Part shown: piece by piece, positions 17,306 through 26,392 of the stretch
Position numbering within the stretch: the stretch's first letter is position 1
Layout of the letters: each line of letters starts with the position of its first letter
DNA from: an uncultured Bacteroidales bacterium
Lineage (GTDB): Bacteria > Bacteroidota > Bacteroidia > Bacteroidales > UBA932
DNA length: 64,000 nt
Assembly (NCBI GenBank): GCA_944322565.1
Contig: CALUPG010000001.1
Span: forward strand, 247,248 to 311,247
Direction: 5' to 3'
Program-made: the position numbers and the translations under genes
Notes under the pieces: model-generated
Databases searched by the model: none
What the model was told of the DNA's origin: nothing
Seen by the model: only the letters and a program-made list of their open reading frames with translations

Positions 17306-18700
17306 ATGTCAGGGACAGCAGCGGACAAAACTTTCGGAAAATATCTTGAAGAAGCGATCGGGCAGGAAAATGCCCGTATCGCTTTTTCTGCATTCGGAAT
17401 GCCCCCGTCAGTTTCAGTCAGAATGAATCCGTTCAAGAGGCCTGAGGGAGAGAGGCCTGAGGGAGAGCCTGTCCCATGGAGCAGATTCGGAGTGCTGCTG
17501 GACACAAGGCCGAATTTCACACTTGACCCCGTTTTCCATGCCGGAGGATACTATGTACAGGACTCTTCGGCAATGTTTGTCGGACATATATTCAGGACGG
17601 CACTCAAGAGACGAATGCAGGCATCTCAGGCCGGACATCCTGTCCGGGTCCTTGACCTTTGTGCCGCCCCGGGAGGAAAAACTACTGATCTGGCTGCCTC
17701 ACTGAGGATGGCTGCCGGGGACAATTTTCTCCTCGTCGCCAATGAAGTCATCCGGCAAAGGGCATCGGTGCTTGCAGACAACACGGCAATATGGGGAGAC
17801 CCCAATGTCATGGTCACATCAGCCGACCCGAAGAATTTCAGGGCATTGCCGGGATATTTTGACATTATTGTCGCCGATGTCCCCTGTTCCGGAGAAGGAA
17901 TGTTCAGAAAAGACGACAAGGCTGCGGCACAATGGTCAGCCGACAATGTCGCCCTGTGCCAGTCCAGACAGAGGAGAATCGTCGCCGACGCATGGGAATC
18001 CCTTGCCGAAGGCGGGATTCTCATATATTCGACATGCACATTCAACAGATATGAAAATGATTTGAATATCAAATGGATATGCGACAACCTCGAAGCAGTT
18101 CCCATATTCAGTCACCCCGGATCCGGGAACGGATATCCGGGCATAATAGAGACTGAGTATGGATTTCTTCTCGTTCCGGGACTGGTCCCGGGCGAAGGAC
18201 AATATTGCAGCGCAGTGGTCAAATCAGGACAAATCCCGGGAAAGAGGAAGCCGGGCAGCCCCAAAAACGCATATTCCGCTGACAGAAAACTCAGAAGCAT
18301 GCTGCCGGACAGCCTCTTTTCATCGCCAGTCAGGCTGACGGGGGATGAAAAATCAATCAAGGCTGTTCCCGAACAGATATCAGCCGATGTATGGACAGTG
18401 GCAGAGACAATCAGGACATTGTCATACGGATGCAGCGCAGGCGCATTGAAAGGGAGAGATTTCATACCGTCAGCAGACCTTGCGCTGTCACTTCTGGCGG
18501 CAGGCAATGCATGGCCGGATACGGAAGTTGACCTCGGGACAGCACTCAGATTCCTGCACCGCGACCCTATCCGCCCGGAATGCAGGAAAGGATATGTCTG
18601 CCTCACATACAATGGGCTAAGACTCGGATTCATCAAAAATATAGGAGACAGATGCAACAATCTTCATCCCCAGGGCAGAAAAATCAGAATGAACATCTGA
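17306..18700 (+). CDS. RsmF/NOL1-type rRNA (cytosine-C5) methyltransferase
   Basis: 464 residues. The SAM-binding motif is LCAAPGGKT (118-126). The two catalytic cysteines of RNA m5C methyltransferases are C194 in DVPCSGEG and C244 in YSTCTF. The C-terminal part (from about 330) fits the RsmF-like extension with a PUA-like end (GYVCLTYNGLRLGFIKNIGD). RsmF modifies 16S rRNA C1407 in E. coli; the exact target here is inferred. A small direct duplication of RPEGE occurs near residues 45-54. It starts six bases after the preceding stop. Confidence 0.88.
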   Translation: MSGTAADKTFGKYLEEAIGQENARIAFSAFGMPPSVSVRMNPFKRPEGERPEGEPVPWSRFGVLLDTRPNFTLDPVFHAGGYYVQDSSAMFVGHIFRTALKRRMQASQAGHPVRVLDLCAAPGGKTTDLAASLRMAAGDNFLLVANEVIRQRASVLADNTAIWGDPNVMVTSADPKNFRALPGYFDIIVADVPCSGEGMFRKDDKAAAQWSADNVALCQSRQRRIVADAWESLAEGGILIYSTCTFNRYENDLNIKWICDNLEAVPIFSHPGSGNGYPGIIETEYGFLLVPGLVPGEGQYCSAVVKSGQIPGKRKPGSPKNAYSADRKLRSMLPDSLFSSPVRLTGDEKSIKAVPEQISADVWTVAETIRTLSYGCSAGALKGRDFIPSADLALSLLAAGNAWPDTEVDLGTALRFLHRDPIRPECRKGYVCLTYNGLRLGFIKNIGDRCNNLHPQGRKIRMNI

Positions 18701-18707
18701 AGACATC

Positions 18708-19493
18708 ATGATTCAATACACAGACACACATACGCACCTTTACGAAGAGGCCTTTGCCGGAGAAGGAGAAACCGATGCCGCAATAATGCGGGCGGCAGAA
18801 GCCGGAGTGACAAGACTCGTTTTCCCTGACATCGACAGCAAGACAAGGAGGCTGATGTTTGAAGTTGCAGAAAGACATCCCGGCACAGTATTCCCATGTC
18901 TGGGCCTGCACCCGACATCCGTAGATGCAGGCTGGAGGACGGAATATGAGAAAATGGAGGAATGGGCAGACAGGCAGATTTATGCCATCGGCGAAATCGG
19001 GATGGACTGCCACTGGTCAAAGGATTATATCTCCGAGCAGAAAGAGGTCTTCAAGATGCAGCTGGAGCTTGCCCACAGGAAGAATCTTCCGGTCATCATC
19101 CATTCAAGGGAATCCACCGGACTCATCTTTGAAGTTCTTGAACAATGCCGGCATCTTGACCTGCGGGGCGTATTCCACGCCTTCGGAGGAAGCATCGAGA
19201 CATTCCGCAGACTGCAGAAATACGGATGCTGGTACGCAGGCATCGGAGGAACAGTGACATACAAGAATGCCTCAATAGCCGAAACAGTCAAATCAATCCC
19301 GTCAGACAGGATTCTGCTTGAGACAGACTCTCCATACCTGACGCCTGTGCCGAAGAGAGGCACACGGAATGAAAGCAGCTACATACCGTACATCGCAGCA
19401 AAAGTCGCCGCCCAGAAAGGGATGAGCACGGAAGAAATTGCGGCAGTCACCACCGCCAATGCCGCCGCCCTGTTCGGATTCAAATCAGCATAA
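18708..19493 (+). CDS. tatD: TatD-family metal-dependent hydrolase
   Basis: 261 residues, the usual family length. Metal ligands are evident: DTHTHL at the N-terminus (H8, H10), IGEIGMD (Glu), VIIHSRES (His), VFHAFGG (His) and ETDSPYL (Asp). TatD proteins are 3'-5' exonucleases or phosphodiesterases linked to DNA and RNA turnover. It starts eight bases after the methyltransferase stop and is followed by ansA, an order that recurs in Bacteroidales genomes. Confidence 0.93.
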   Translation: MIQYTDTHTHLYEEAFAGEGETDAAIMRAAEAGVTRLVFPDIDSKTRRLMFEVAERHPGTVFPCLGLHPTSVDAGWRTEYEKMEEWADRQIYAIGEIGMDCHWSKDYISEQKEVFKMQLELAHRKNLPVIIHSRESTGLIFEVLEQCRHLDLRGVFHAFGGSIETFRRLQKYGCWYAGIGGTVTYKNASIAETVKSIPSDRILLETDSPYLTPVPKRGTRNESSYIPYIAAKVAAQKGMSTEEIAAVTTANAAALFGFKSA

Positions 19494-19511
19494 ACAAACA
19501 AAATCCAGTCA

Positions 19512-20576
19512 ATGATCGCCAACAGCAGACATTACCCGTCAGACAGGAAGGCATCCCTGCTGATGATATATACCGGCGGGACCATAGGCATGAAGCAGGA
19601 TCCCTCCGACCTGACTCTGAAGCCATTCAATTTCGAACAGATTCTGGAAGAAGTGCCGGAGCTTCACAAATTCGCCTACCGCATAGACTCAGTCTCATTT
19701 GATCCGATAATAGACTCGTCGGACATCGAGCCGGCCTCCTGGATGGACCTCGCGTCAATGATCAGGGAAAACTATGACAGCTATGACGGATTCATCATTC
19801 TTCACGGCACAGACACGATGTCGTATTCCGCATCCGCACTGAGTTTCATGATTGAAGGTCTGACCAAGCCTGTAATCTTCACGGGCAGCCAGCTTCCGAT
19901 CGGAGTTCCGAGGACAGACGGCAAGGAGAATCTGATTTCATCCGTAGAGATAGCTGCCGCAAAAGACCCGTCGGGACACGCCAGAGTACCTGAAGTGTGC
20001 GTATGCTTCGACAACATGCTGATGAGGGGCAACAGGACTTCCAAGATCAACGCAGACAATTTCAGGGCATTCCGCTCCGAGAATCTGCCTCCTCTTGCAG
20101 AAGCGGGAATTTACATCAGATACAACGACGGACTCATCAGGAAACCTGACGACTGGAACAGACAGCCGGTATTCCATACCGCCCTGGATACCAGAGTCTC
20201 GATTCTGAAACTGCATCCCGGGATTACGCCGCAGGTGGTCAGAGACATTTTGTGCGGCAAGGAAACAAGAGCTGTAATAATAGAGACATTCGGGTCGGGC
20301 AACGCCCCTTCACGGCCGTGGTTCATCAGCATGATAAAAGAAGCGGCGGCGATGGACAAGATCCTGCTCAACGTGACCCAATGCCTTGCCGGCTCCGTGA
20401 ACATGGACATTTATGCGAACGGCAAAATCCTTAAAGAAGCCGGAGTAGTGTGCGGATATGACTGCACGACAGAAAGCGCACTTGCAAAACTCTTTCATCT
20501 CATGGGAAAATATAAGGAAAATCGGGAAGTAAGAGAATTGCTTGAAGAAAACCTTAGGGGAGAAATATCAAAATAA
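19512..20576 (+). CDS. ansA: Type I (cytoplasmic) L-asparaginase
   Basis: 354 residues with no signal peptide, as for type I enzymes. It hydrolyses L-asparagine to aspartate and ammonia. The two nucleophile regions are intact: YTGGTIGM (TGGTIG at 21-26) and LHGTDTMSYSASAL (T100, D101). FTGSQLPIG and the later EAGVVCGYDCTTESALAKL are also conserved. It starts 18 bp after tatD. About 120 bp of AT-rich DNA separates it from the ExbB operon. Confidence 0.93.
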   Translation: MIANSRHYPSDRKASLLMIYTGGTIGMKQDPSDLTLKPFNFEQILEEVPELHKFAYRIDSVSFDPIIDSSDIEPASWMDLASMIRENYDSYDGFIILHGTDTMSYSASALSFMIEGLTKPVIFTGSQLPIGVPRTDGKENLISSVEIAAAKDPSGHARVPEVCVCFDNMLMRGNRTSKINADNFRAFRSENLPPLAEAGIYIRYNDGLIRKPDDWNRQPVFHTALDTRVSILKLHPGITPQVVRDILCGKETRAVIIETFGSGNAPSRPWFISMIKEAAAMDKILLNVTQCLAGSVNMDIYANGKILKEAGVVCGYDCTTESALAKLFHLMGKYKENREVRELLEENLRGEISK

Positions 20577-20699
20577 ATATTGTCAAATGAAAATTAATTG
20601 CTAAATTGCACCGGTTTTAGAATTAATCCGTATTGGAATTCAGTTCTTTGATGATTATAACGATTTAATACATTATTAATTAAACACACAAAAACAATT

Positions 20700-21503
20700 A
20701 TGAAAAAAATTTTCATGTTTTTGGCAGTTATCGGCGTAATGGCCTTTACTGCACAATACGCAGCAGCGCAGGATCAGACTGCTGCCGAAGACACAACTGC
20801 TGCTGAGGCAGCTGCTCCTGCAGAAGCCGGGTCTCTGGCTGACCTCGTTGCAGCAACATCACAGGATGTTCCGCTCCACCAGCAGCTCAAGACCCAGTTC
20901 ATCGACGGAGGTCCAGGCTTCATGTCCCTGATTGTACTGTGTCTTATTCTCGGTCTGGCTGTCTGCATTGAGAGAATCATCTACCTCAGCCTTTCAAAGA
21001 CCAACACCAAGAAACTCCTTGCAAAGATTGAGGAAGCCCTCCAGAACGGCGGCGTTGAAGCAGCAAAGGAAGTTTGTCGCAATACCCGCGGCCCTATCGC
21101 AAGCATTTTCTATCAGGGTCTTCTCCGCGCTGACCAGGGCATCGAGGTTGTTGAAAAGACCATCGTATCATACGGTTCAGTTCAGATGAGCCTCATGGAG
21201 AACGGCCTTTCATGGATCGGCCTCTTCATTTCAGTAGGTCCTTCACTCGGATTCCTCGGAACAGTTGTCGGAATGGTTCAGGCATTTGATGCAATCCAGG
21301 TTGCCGGTGATATTTCTCCTAACGTTGTCGCAGGAGGTATGAAGGTTGCCTTGATCACCACAGTCGGCGGTCTTATCGTGGCCATCATCCTTCAGATTTT
21401 CTACAACTACATCATTTCAAGGATTGATGCCATCTCCATCGAAATGGAAGACACTTCAATCTCACTTGTAGATATGCTGACAAAATATCAGGCGAAAAAA
21501 TAG
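20700..21503 (+). CDS. exbB: ExbB/TolQ/MotA-family proton channel
   Basis: 267 residues. The N-terminus is a signal-like segment followed by an Ala/Glu/Thr-rich stretch (about 23-45). Three transmembrane segments follow at about 73-97, 170-195 and 215-240, with the family motif GPSLGFLGTVVGMVQAF (180-196). Together with ExbD it converts proton motive force into movement of TonB. It is the first gene of a four-gene operon with a membrane protein and two ExbD genes. Codons here are visibly more T-rich than in neighbours (for example GTT and CTT), suggesting high expression. No exact TAnnTTTG is seen upstream. Confidence 0.9.
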   Translation: MKKIFMFLAVIGVMAFTAQYAAAQDQTAAEDTTAAEAAAPAEAGSLADLVAATSQDVPLHQQLKTQFIDGGPGFMSLIVLCLILGLAVCIERIIYLSLSKTNTKKLLAKIEEALQNGGVEAAKEVCRNTRGPIASIFYQGLLRADQGIEVVEKTIVSYGSVQMSLMENGLSWIGLFISVGPSLGFLGTVVGMVQAFDAIQVAGDISPNVVAGGMKVALITTVGGLIVAIILQIFYNYIISRIDAISIEMEDTSISLVDMLTKYQAKK

Positions 21504-21512
21504 TCATATAAA

Positions 21513-21941
21513 ATGGGATACTCTAAAATAGTAAAAATAGTACTTTGGGTATTGATGGTAATCGGCGTTGCCATCGGAGTATGGGGATTCGCAGCGGACT
21601 TCAATGACGCTTCCGTAGATGCCCTGCTCAGATGGGGATATGTGATGGTAATCGCAGGAATTGCAATTGCGATTCTCATGGGACTTGTCATCGCCGTCAT
21701 CAACAATCCCAAGAGCCTTGTCAAGATGCTTCTTGCACTTGTAGGCTGTGCAGTAGTGGTAGGTGTTGCCTACGCCCTTGCAAGCGGTGACGAGCTTGTC
21801 GGTTATATAGGCACACAGCCGGATGCAGGCACACTTAAAATGACTGACACGATACTGAATCTTGCTTACATAGCATGTGGCGGAGCAATCATCGCCATCA
21901 TCTTCGGAGCTTGTTTTACAGCAATCCGTGGCAGAAAATAA
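21513..21941 (+). CDS. Four-helix membrane protein within the ExbB/ExbD operon
   Basis: 142 residues, four predicted transmembrane helices at about 7-27, 40-65, 70-90 and 112-135, with short loops. I recognise no catalytic motif. It starts nine bases after exbB and ends 12 bases before exbD, so it should be made together with the energy-transduction complex. A similar uncharacterised gene sits in this place in other Bacteroidales, as far as I recall. A role in assembling or gating the complex is only an inference. Confidence 0.7.
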   Translation: MGYSKIVKIVLWVLMVIGVAIGVWGFAADFNDASVDALLRWGYVMVIAGIAIAILMGLVIAVINNPKSLVKMLLALVGCAVVVGVAYALASGDELVGYIGTQPDAGTLKMTDTILNLAYIACGGAIIAIIFGACFTAIRGRK

Positions 21942-21953
21942 CACAATATCAAT

Positions 21954-22529
21954 ATGGCAAAGAAATTACCAGAAATAAATTCGAGTTCAACGGCCGATAT
22001 CGCGTTCCTGCTGCTGTCATTCTTTCTCATGACATCAAACATGGAGCAGAATTCGGGGTTGCAGCGCCGTCTGCCGCCTATGCCAGATGAGAACCAGGAA
22101 GTCCAGAACCAGAAGATCAACCGAAGGAACATCCTTGTGGTAAAGGTCAACTCTGCAGACAGACTTATGGCTGGGAATGAGCCAATTGATGTTAGCCTAT
22201 TGAAATACAAAGTAAAGGAATACCTTGTCAACGCCAACAATGACCCGAAGCTCCCTGAAAAGGAAATGAAGAACATTGAAGGGTTCGGCGAATATGAAGT
22301 CTCAAAGGGCGTCATCTCTCTTCAGAATGACCGCGGTACAAGCTACCAGATGTACATTGCGGTTCAGAACGAGATTGTGAAGGCCATTGACGAACTCCGT
22401 GATGATTTCTCAAGAGCTCACTACGGGAAGCCGTACCTCAGCCTTGACGAGGATAAGCAGAAAATTGTAAGAGAGGCTATACCGCAGAACATTTCTGAGG
22501 CCGAGCCTAAGGATGTAAGCAAAAACTAA
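21954..22529 (+). CDS. exbD: ExbD/TolR biopolymer transport protein (first copy)
   Basis: 191 residues. One N-terminal membrane helix (about 13-29) carries the conserved aspartate D14 in TADIAFLLLSFFLM. The rest is periplasmic. It is longer than E. coli ExbD (141) because of an insertion in the periplasmic domain. Working with ExbB, it couples proton flow to TonB. It is the first of two adjacent ExbD genes. Confidence 0.88.
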   Translation: MAKKLPEINSSSTADIAFLLLSFFLMTSNMEQNSGLQRRLPPMPDENQEVQNQKINRRNILVVKVNSADRLMAGNEPIDVSLLKYKVKEYLVNANNDPKLPEKEMKNIEGFGEYEVSKGVISLQNDRGTSYQMYIAVQNEIVKAIDELRDDFSRAHYGKPYLSLDEDKQKIVREAIPQNISEAEPKDVSKN

Positions 22530-22536
22530 AGGAGGT
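22528..22536 (+). promoter_or_regulatory. Canonical Shine-Dalgarno sequence before the second exbD
   Basis: AAAGGAGGT, six bases before ATG 22542 and overlapping the stop of the first exbD. Such a strong site is rare among the starts in this window. Confidence 0.7.
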
Positions 22537-22541
22537 AAAAA

Positions 22542-23012
22542 ATGGCAAAATTCGGAAGAAGCGGAAAAAGAGAAGTGCCAGGACTGACTACGGCATCAAT
22601 GTCCGATATCGTCTTCATGCTGCTGTTTTTCTTCATGGTTACGACACAGCTGCGTGAAACCGAGAACAAAGTCATGGTACGACTCCCGGAAGCATCGCAG
22701 TCTGCCAAACTTGAAAGAAAAGACCTCGCAGCTTACATCAATGTAGGTCCGCCGACAAGAAATCTGCAGGCTCAATATGGTAACGATGCCCGTATCCAGC
22801 TCAACGATTCATTCAGAACAGTGGATGACATCAGGGATTTCATTGCAACTGAAAGGGAATCCAAGAGCGAGGCAGACAGGCAGTTCATGACAGTTTCAAT
22901 CAAAGCTGACGAAAACGTGAGAATGGGTATCATCACGGACATCAAACAGGAATTGAGAAGATGTTCAGCCCTGAAAATCATGTATGCAGCAAGGAAACCG
23001 GCACAGGACTAA
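22542..23012 (+). CDS. exbD: ExbD/TolR biopolymer transport protein (second copy)
   Basis: 156 residues. The membrane helix (about 21-36) carries the conserved aspartate D22 in SMSDIVFMLLFFFMV. The periplasmic domain ends in LRRCSALKIMYAARKP. It differs strongly from the preceding copy, so the two probably form a heteromer or serve different partners. It is preceded by an unusually good Shine-Dalgarno sequence (AAAGGAGGT at 22528-22536). A terminator follows its stop. Confidence 0.88.
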   Translation: MAKFGRSGKREVPGLTTASMSDIVFMLLFFFMVTTQLRETENKVMVRLPEASQSAKLERKDLAAYINVGPPTRNLQAQYGNDARIQLNDSFRTVDDIRDFIATERESKSEADRQFMTVSIKADENVRMGIITDIKQELRRCSALKIMYAARKPAQD

Positions 23013-23034
23013 GCCTTCAGGCATCAGAAACAAT

Positions 23035-23068
23035 AAAAAAGCAGTTGGGAAACCGACTGCTTTTTTTT
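23035..23068 (+). terminator. Rho-independent terminator of the exb operon
   Basis: Six A, then GCAGTTGG-GAAA-CCGACTGC, then eight T. The stem is extended by A-T pairs and has one mismatch. It lies 22 bp after the last exb stop. Confidence 0.9.
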
Positions 23069-23075
23069 AAATTTG
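23068..23075 (+). promoter_or_regulatory. -7 promoter element (TAAATTTG) for the alkaline phosphatase gene
   Basis: Exact match to TAnnTTTG starting at the last T of the terminator, 23 bases before ATG 23098. Confidence 0.5.
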
Positions 23076-23097
23076 TGCCGGAAATTTCATAGGTACA

Positions 23098-24333
23098 ATG
23101 AGAAAAGCATCATTCAAAACATTTCTTGCAGCATCGGCAATCTGCATGATTGCAATGACTTCCTGCTGCGGGACAACTTCAGGCAACGGAGAAACAGCAG
23201 ACTCTCCGAAGTACATATTCCTGTTCATCGGAGACGGTATGGGCGCAGGCCATGCGGCGGTGACAGAGTCATATCTTTCATACAAAGCAGGGAAATTAGG
23301 TGGAGAACAACTCTGTTTCAGTGAGTTTCCAGTACTCGGGACATGCACTACATATTCAGCTGACCACCAGATAACATGCTCGTCGGCAGCCGGAACAGCA
23401 ATCTCATGCGGGGTAAAGACGAACAACGGCTACCTCGGAGTAGACCCGCAGTGCAACAAACTCAAGAGCATAGCATACGAACTCAAGGACAATGGATACA
23501 AAATCGGCATAATGTCATCTGTGCCGGTCAATCATGCGACTCCTGCCGCATTCTATGGACACAACCCCGACAGGGAAGACTACTACAGCATCAGCATGGA
23601 AATCCCGGAAAGCGGCTTTGACTTCTTCGGAGGCTCAGGCTTCCTCCAGTTCAAAGGAAAGGACGGGAAAAGCAGGCCGACTCCGGAAGTGCTGGAAGAA
23701 AGAGGATATACGGTCTGCTTCGGAGAAACTGCCTTCAGGGCCGAAATGGACTCGACCGACCATATAGTTTTCATTCAGCCGAGCGGGAAAGATGCTGAAG
23801 CCGGGAACTATGAAGTGAACGATGAGAAAGAGAATGACTCCAGACTCGCCGAAATGCTTCAGATGGGACTTGACTTCATCACCGACAGCCAGCCGTTCTT
23901 CATAATGTGCGAAGGTGGAGAAATAGACTGGGCGGCACATGACAACATGACGATGCCCATGGTAGACGCTGTCCTGAGATTCAACGAAGCAGTACAAACA
24001 GCATATGAATTCTATCTCACACATAAGGATGAGACGCTCATCCTCGTGACAGCCGACCATGAGACCGGCGGAATAACACTCGGCTGCAACGGGTCCCTCT
24101 CGATTGACTGGAAAGTTTTGGAAGAAGCCTGGGAAGAAGAAGGAGAACCGTCATCACAGGACGAAAACAGGAAACTTAACGGATATGGTATCGGATGGAC
24201 AAGTTCGAACCATACCGGAGCCCCGGTCCCGATATATGCAATCGGCTGCGGAGCAGAAAGATTTGCCGGAAGAATGGACAATACGGAAATCATGGGACGG
24301 ATTCTCGGCAAAGTCTCAACTATACAGGAATAA
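23098..24333 (+). CDS. Alkaline phosphatase (PhoA superfamily) lipoprotein
   Basis: 411 residues. The signal peptide ends at a lipobox-like TSC (C23). Metal-binding and catalytic motifs of alkaline phosphatases are present: FLFIGDGMGAGH (D46), a nucleophile region TCSSAAGTA with probable catalytic S96, GGEIDWAAHDN, and TADHETGG. The residue before the nucleophile is Ser, where E. coli PhoA has Asp (D101-S102-A103). The enzyme should release phosphate from monoesters in the periplasm or at the surface. No Pho-box-like site was identified. asnS follows after 24 bp. Confidence 0.9.
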   Translation: MRKASFKTFLAASAICMIAMTSCCGTTSGNGETADSPKYIFLFIGDGMGAGHAAVTESYLSYKAGKLGGEQLCFSEFPVLGTCTTYSADHQITCSSAAGTAISCGVKTNNGYLGVDPQCNKLKSIAYELKDNGYKIGIMSSVPVNHATPAAFYGHNPDREDYYSISMEIPESGFDFFGGSGFLQFKGKDGKSRPTPEVLEERGYTVCFGETAFRAEMDSTDHIVFIQPSGKDAEAGNYEVNDEKENDSRLAEMLQMGLDFITDSQPFFIMCEGGEIDWAAHDNMTMPMVDAVLRFNEAVQTAYEFYLTHKDETLILVTADHETGGITLGCNGSLSIDWKVLEEAWEEEGEPSSQDENRKLNGYGIGWTSSNHTGAPVPIYAIGCGAERFAGRMDNTEIMGRILGKVSTIQE

Positions 24334-24357
24334 TTCACTGACCAAAAGAAAACTGGA

Positions 24358-25752
24358 ATGGAAAAAGTCAAAAGAATGAAAGTAAAGGACTTGCTTAAGA
24401 GCGATCCTGGACAGGAAGTGCTTGCGAAAGGCTGGGTGAGGACAAAGAGAGGAAACAAGAATGTATCCTTCATCGCCCTCAACGACGGTTCGACAATAAA
24501 CAGCATACAGATAGTGGCGGATACAGCATCATTTGACGAGAATCTGCTGAAAAAAATAACTACCGGGGCATGTATATGCGTCTTCGGAACCCTCACCGAA
24601 TCATTGGGAAGCGGACAGAAAGTGGAAATACAGGCCAAAGAGATATCAGTTTATGGGGAAGCAGACCCAGCATCATATCCTCTTCAGAAAAAGGGCCATA
24701 CACTTGAATTCCTCAGAACAATCGCACATCTCAGGCCGAGGACCAATACATTCGGCGCAGTGCTCAGAATCCGTCACGCAATGGCGTTTGCCATACACAA
24801 ATATTTCAATGACAAAGGATTCGTATATCTGCATACCCCGCTCATAACAGGCTCTGACTGTGAAGGAGCGGGTGAGATGTTCCAGGTTACCACACTTGAC
24901 CTCAACAATGTTCCGCACACACCGGAAGGCAATATTGACTACAGCCAGGATTTCTTCGGGAAGCAGACAAGCCTGACGGTGAGCGGGCAGCTTGAAGGAG
25001 AGCTCGGGGCAATGGCTCTCGGAGAAATATATACTTTCGGGCCTACATTCAGGGCAGAAAATTCAAATACGCCGAGACATCTTGCCGAATTTTGGATGAT
25101 TGAGCCGGAAATGGCATTCTATGAGATAGAGGACAATATGGAACTTGCCGAAGATTTCATAAAATATCTCATAAGATATGCCCTTGAAAACTGCGGAGAA
25201 GACCTCAAGTTCCTCAACGACATGTTTGACAAGGAACTCATATCCAGACTTGAGAGTGTTGTCAACACAGAATTTGTAAGACTCACTTATACCGAAGGTA
25301 TCAGAATCCTTGAGGCATCGGGAGAGAAATTTGAATTCCCGGTAAGCTGGGGCGTGGATCTTCAGAGCGAACATGAGAGATACCTTGTTGAAAAACATTT
25401 CGGCAAGCCTGTAATAATGACTGACTATCCGAAAGAAATCAAGGCCTTCTACATGAAGCAGAATGATGACGGGAAGACAGTCAGGGGAATGGATGTACTT
25501 TTCCCGAAAATCGGAGAAATCATCGGAGGCTCAGAAAGAGAATCTTCACTTGAAAAACTCGAGGCCCGCATAAACGAACTCGGAATGAAGCGTGATACCC
25601 TCGAATGGTATCTGGACACAAGAAGATTCGGTTCTGCCCCTCACAGCGGATTCGGTCTCGGATTTGAAAGGCTTCTGCTCTTCGTGACGGGGATGGCAAA
25701 CATCCGCGATGTCATTCCGTTCCCGAGGACACCGAAAAATGCTGAATATTGA
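24358..25752 (+). CDS. asnS: Asparaginyl-tRNA synthetase
   Basis: 464 residues, normal length. An N-terminal OB-fold anticodon-binding domain (about 15-110) is followed by a class II catalytic core. Motif 2 is in [23 protein letters not shown] and motif 3 in [15 protein letters not shown]. The [12 protein letters not shown] segment separates AsnRS from AspRS-type enzymes. It charges tRNA-Asn directly. It starts at ATG 24358 and lies in a plus-strand run with the phosphatase and udk. Confidence 0.95.
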   Translation: MEKVKRMKVKDLLKSDPGQEVLAKGWVRTKRGNKNVSFIALNDGSTINSIQIVADTASFDENLLKKITTGACICVFGTLTESLGSGQKVEIQAKEISVYGEADPASYPLQKKGHTLEFLRTIAHLRPRTNTFGAVLRIRHAMAFAIHKYFNDKGFVYLHTPLITGSDCEGAGEMFQVTTLDLNNVPHTPEGNIDYSQDFFGKQTSLTVSGQLEGELGAMALGEIYTFGPTFRAENSNTPRHLAEFWMIEPEMAFYEIEDNMELAEDFIKYLIRYALENCGEDLKFLNDMFDKELISRLESVVNTEFVRLTYTEGIRILEASGEKFEFPVSWGVDLQSEHERYLVEKHFGKPVIMTDYPKEIKAFYMKQNDDGKTVRGMDVLFPKIGEIIGGSERESSLEKLEARINELGMKRDTLEWYLDTRRFGSAPHSGFGLGFERLLLFVTGMANIRDVIPFPRTPKNAEY

Positions 25753-25771
25753 TTGATTAAAATCCGCCGCA

Positions 25772-26392
25772 ATGCTTGTCATAGGAATAGCCGGAGGCTC
25801 AGGGTCAGGAAAGACGACTGTCGTCAGAGCCCTTACAGAACAACTGAATGAGAAAGTTGTCGTGCTGCCGCAGGACTCCTACTATAAGGATTCCAGCCAC
25901 CTGCCGCTTGAAGAAAGGCAGAAAGTCAATTTTGATCATCCGTCATCCATTGACTTTCAGCTTCTTGCCGAACAGTTGGCTCAGCTGAAGGAGGGCAAGA
26001 CAATAGAACAGCCGGTATATTCCTACCTGACATGTTCAAGGTCAAAGACAGAGACCGTCACAGTCACTCCCGCAGAAGTGATAATCATTGAAGGAATCCT
26101 GATCTTTACCTGTCCGGAACTCAGGGAACAGATGGACATCAAGATATTCGTGGATGCCGATGACGATGACAGACTCATGCGCATCCTGGTACGGGACATT
26201 GAAGAGAGAGGAAGGGATATGGAGGCTGTTATGTCCAGATACAGCAAGGTAGTCAAGCCGATGTATCTGCAGTTCATCGAGCCGAGCAAGCGCTATGCGG
26301 ACATAATCATACCCCAGGGAGGGCACAACAAGGTCGCAATAGAAATCATAGCCGCAACCATTGAGAAGGCTCTGCACAAAAAGAACGCTTGA
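25772..26392 (+). CDS. udk: Uridine kinase
   Basis: 206 residues. The P-loop is GGSGSGKTT (8-16). QDSYYKD and FDHPSSIDF are substrate-site segments typical of uridine/cytidine kinases. It phosphorylates uridine and cytidine with ATP or GTP in pyrimidine salvage. Its TGA stop overlaps the TTG start proposed for the next gene (TTGA). Confidence 0.93.
   Translation: MLVIGIAGGSGSGKTTVVRALTEQLNEKVVVLPQDSYYKDSSHLPLEERQKVNFDHPSSIDFQLLAEQLAQLKEGKTIEQPVYSYLTCSRSKTETVTVTPAEVIIIEGILIFTCPELREQMDIKIFVDADDDDRLMRILVRDIEERGRDMEAVMSRYSKVVKPMYLQFIEPSKRYADIIIPQGGHNKVAIEIIAATIEKALHKKNA

Noticed and set aside
20577..20699. Riboswitch or sRNA before exbB
   Set aside because: The 123-bp gap is AT-rich with no convincing conserved structure or terminator. 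Only a promoter is expected.
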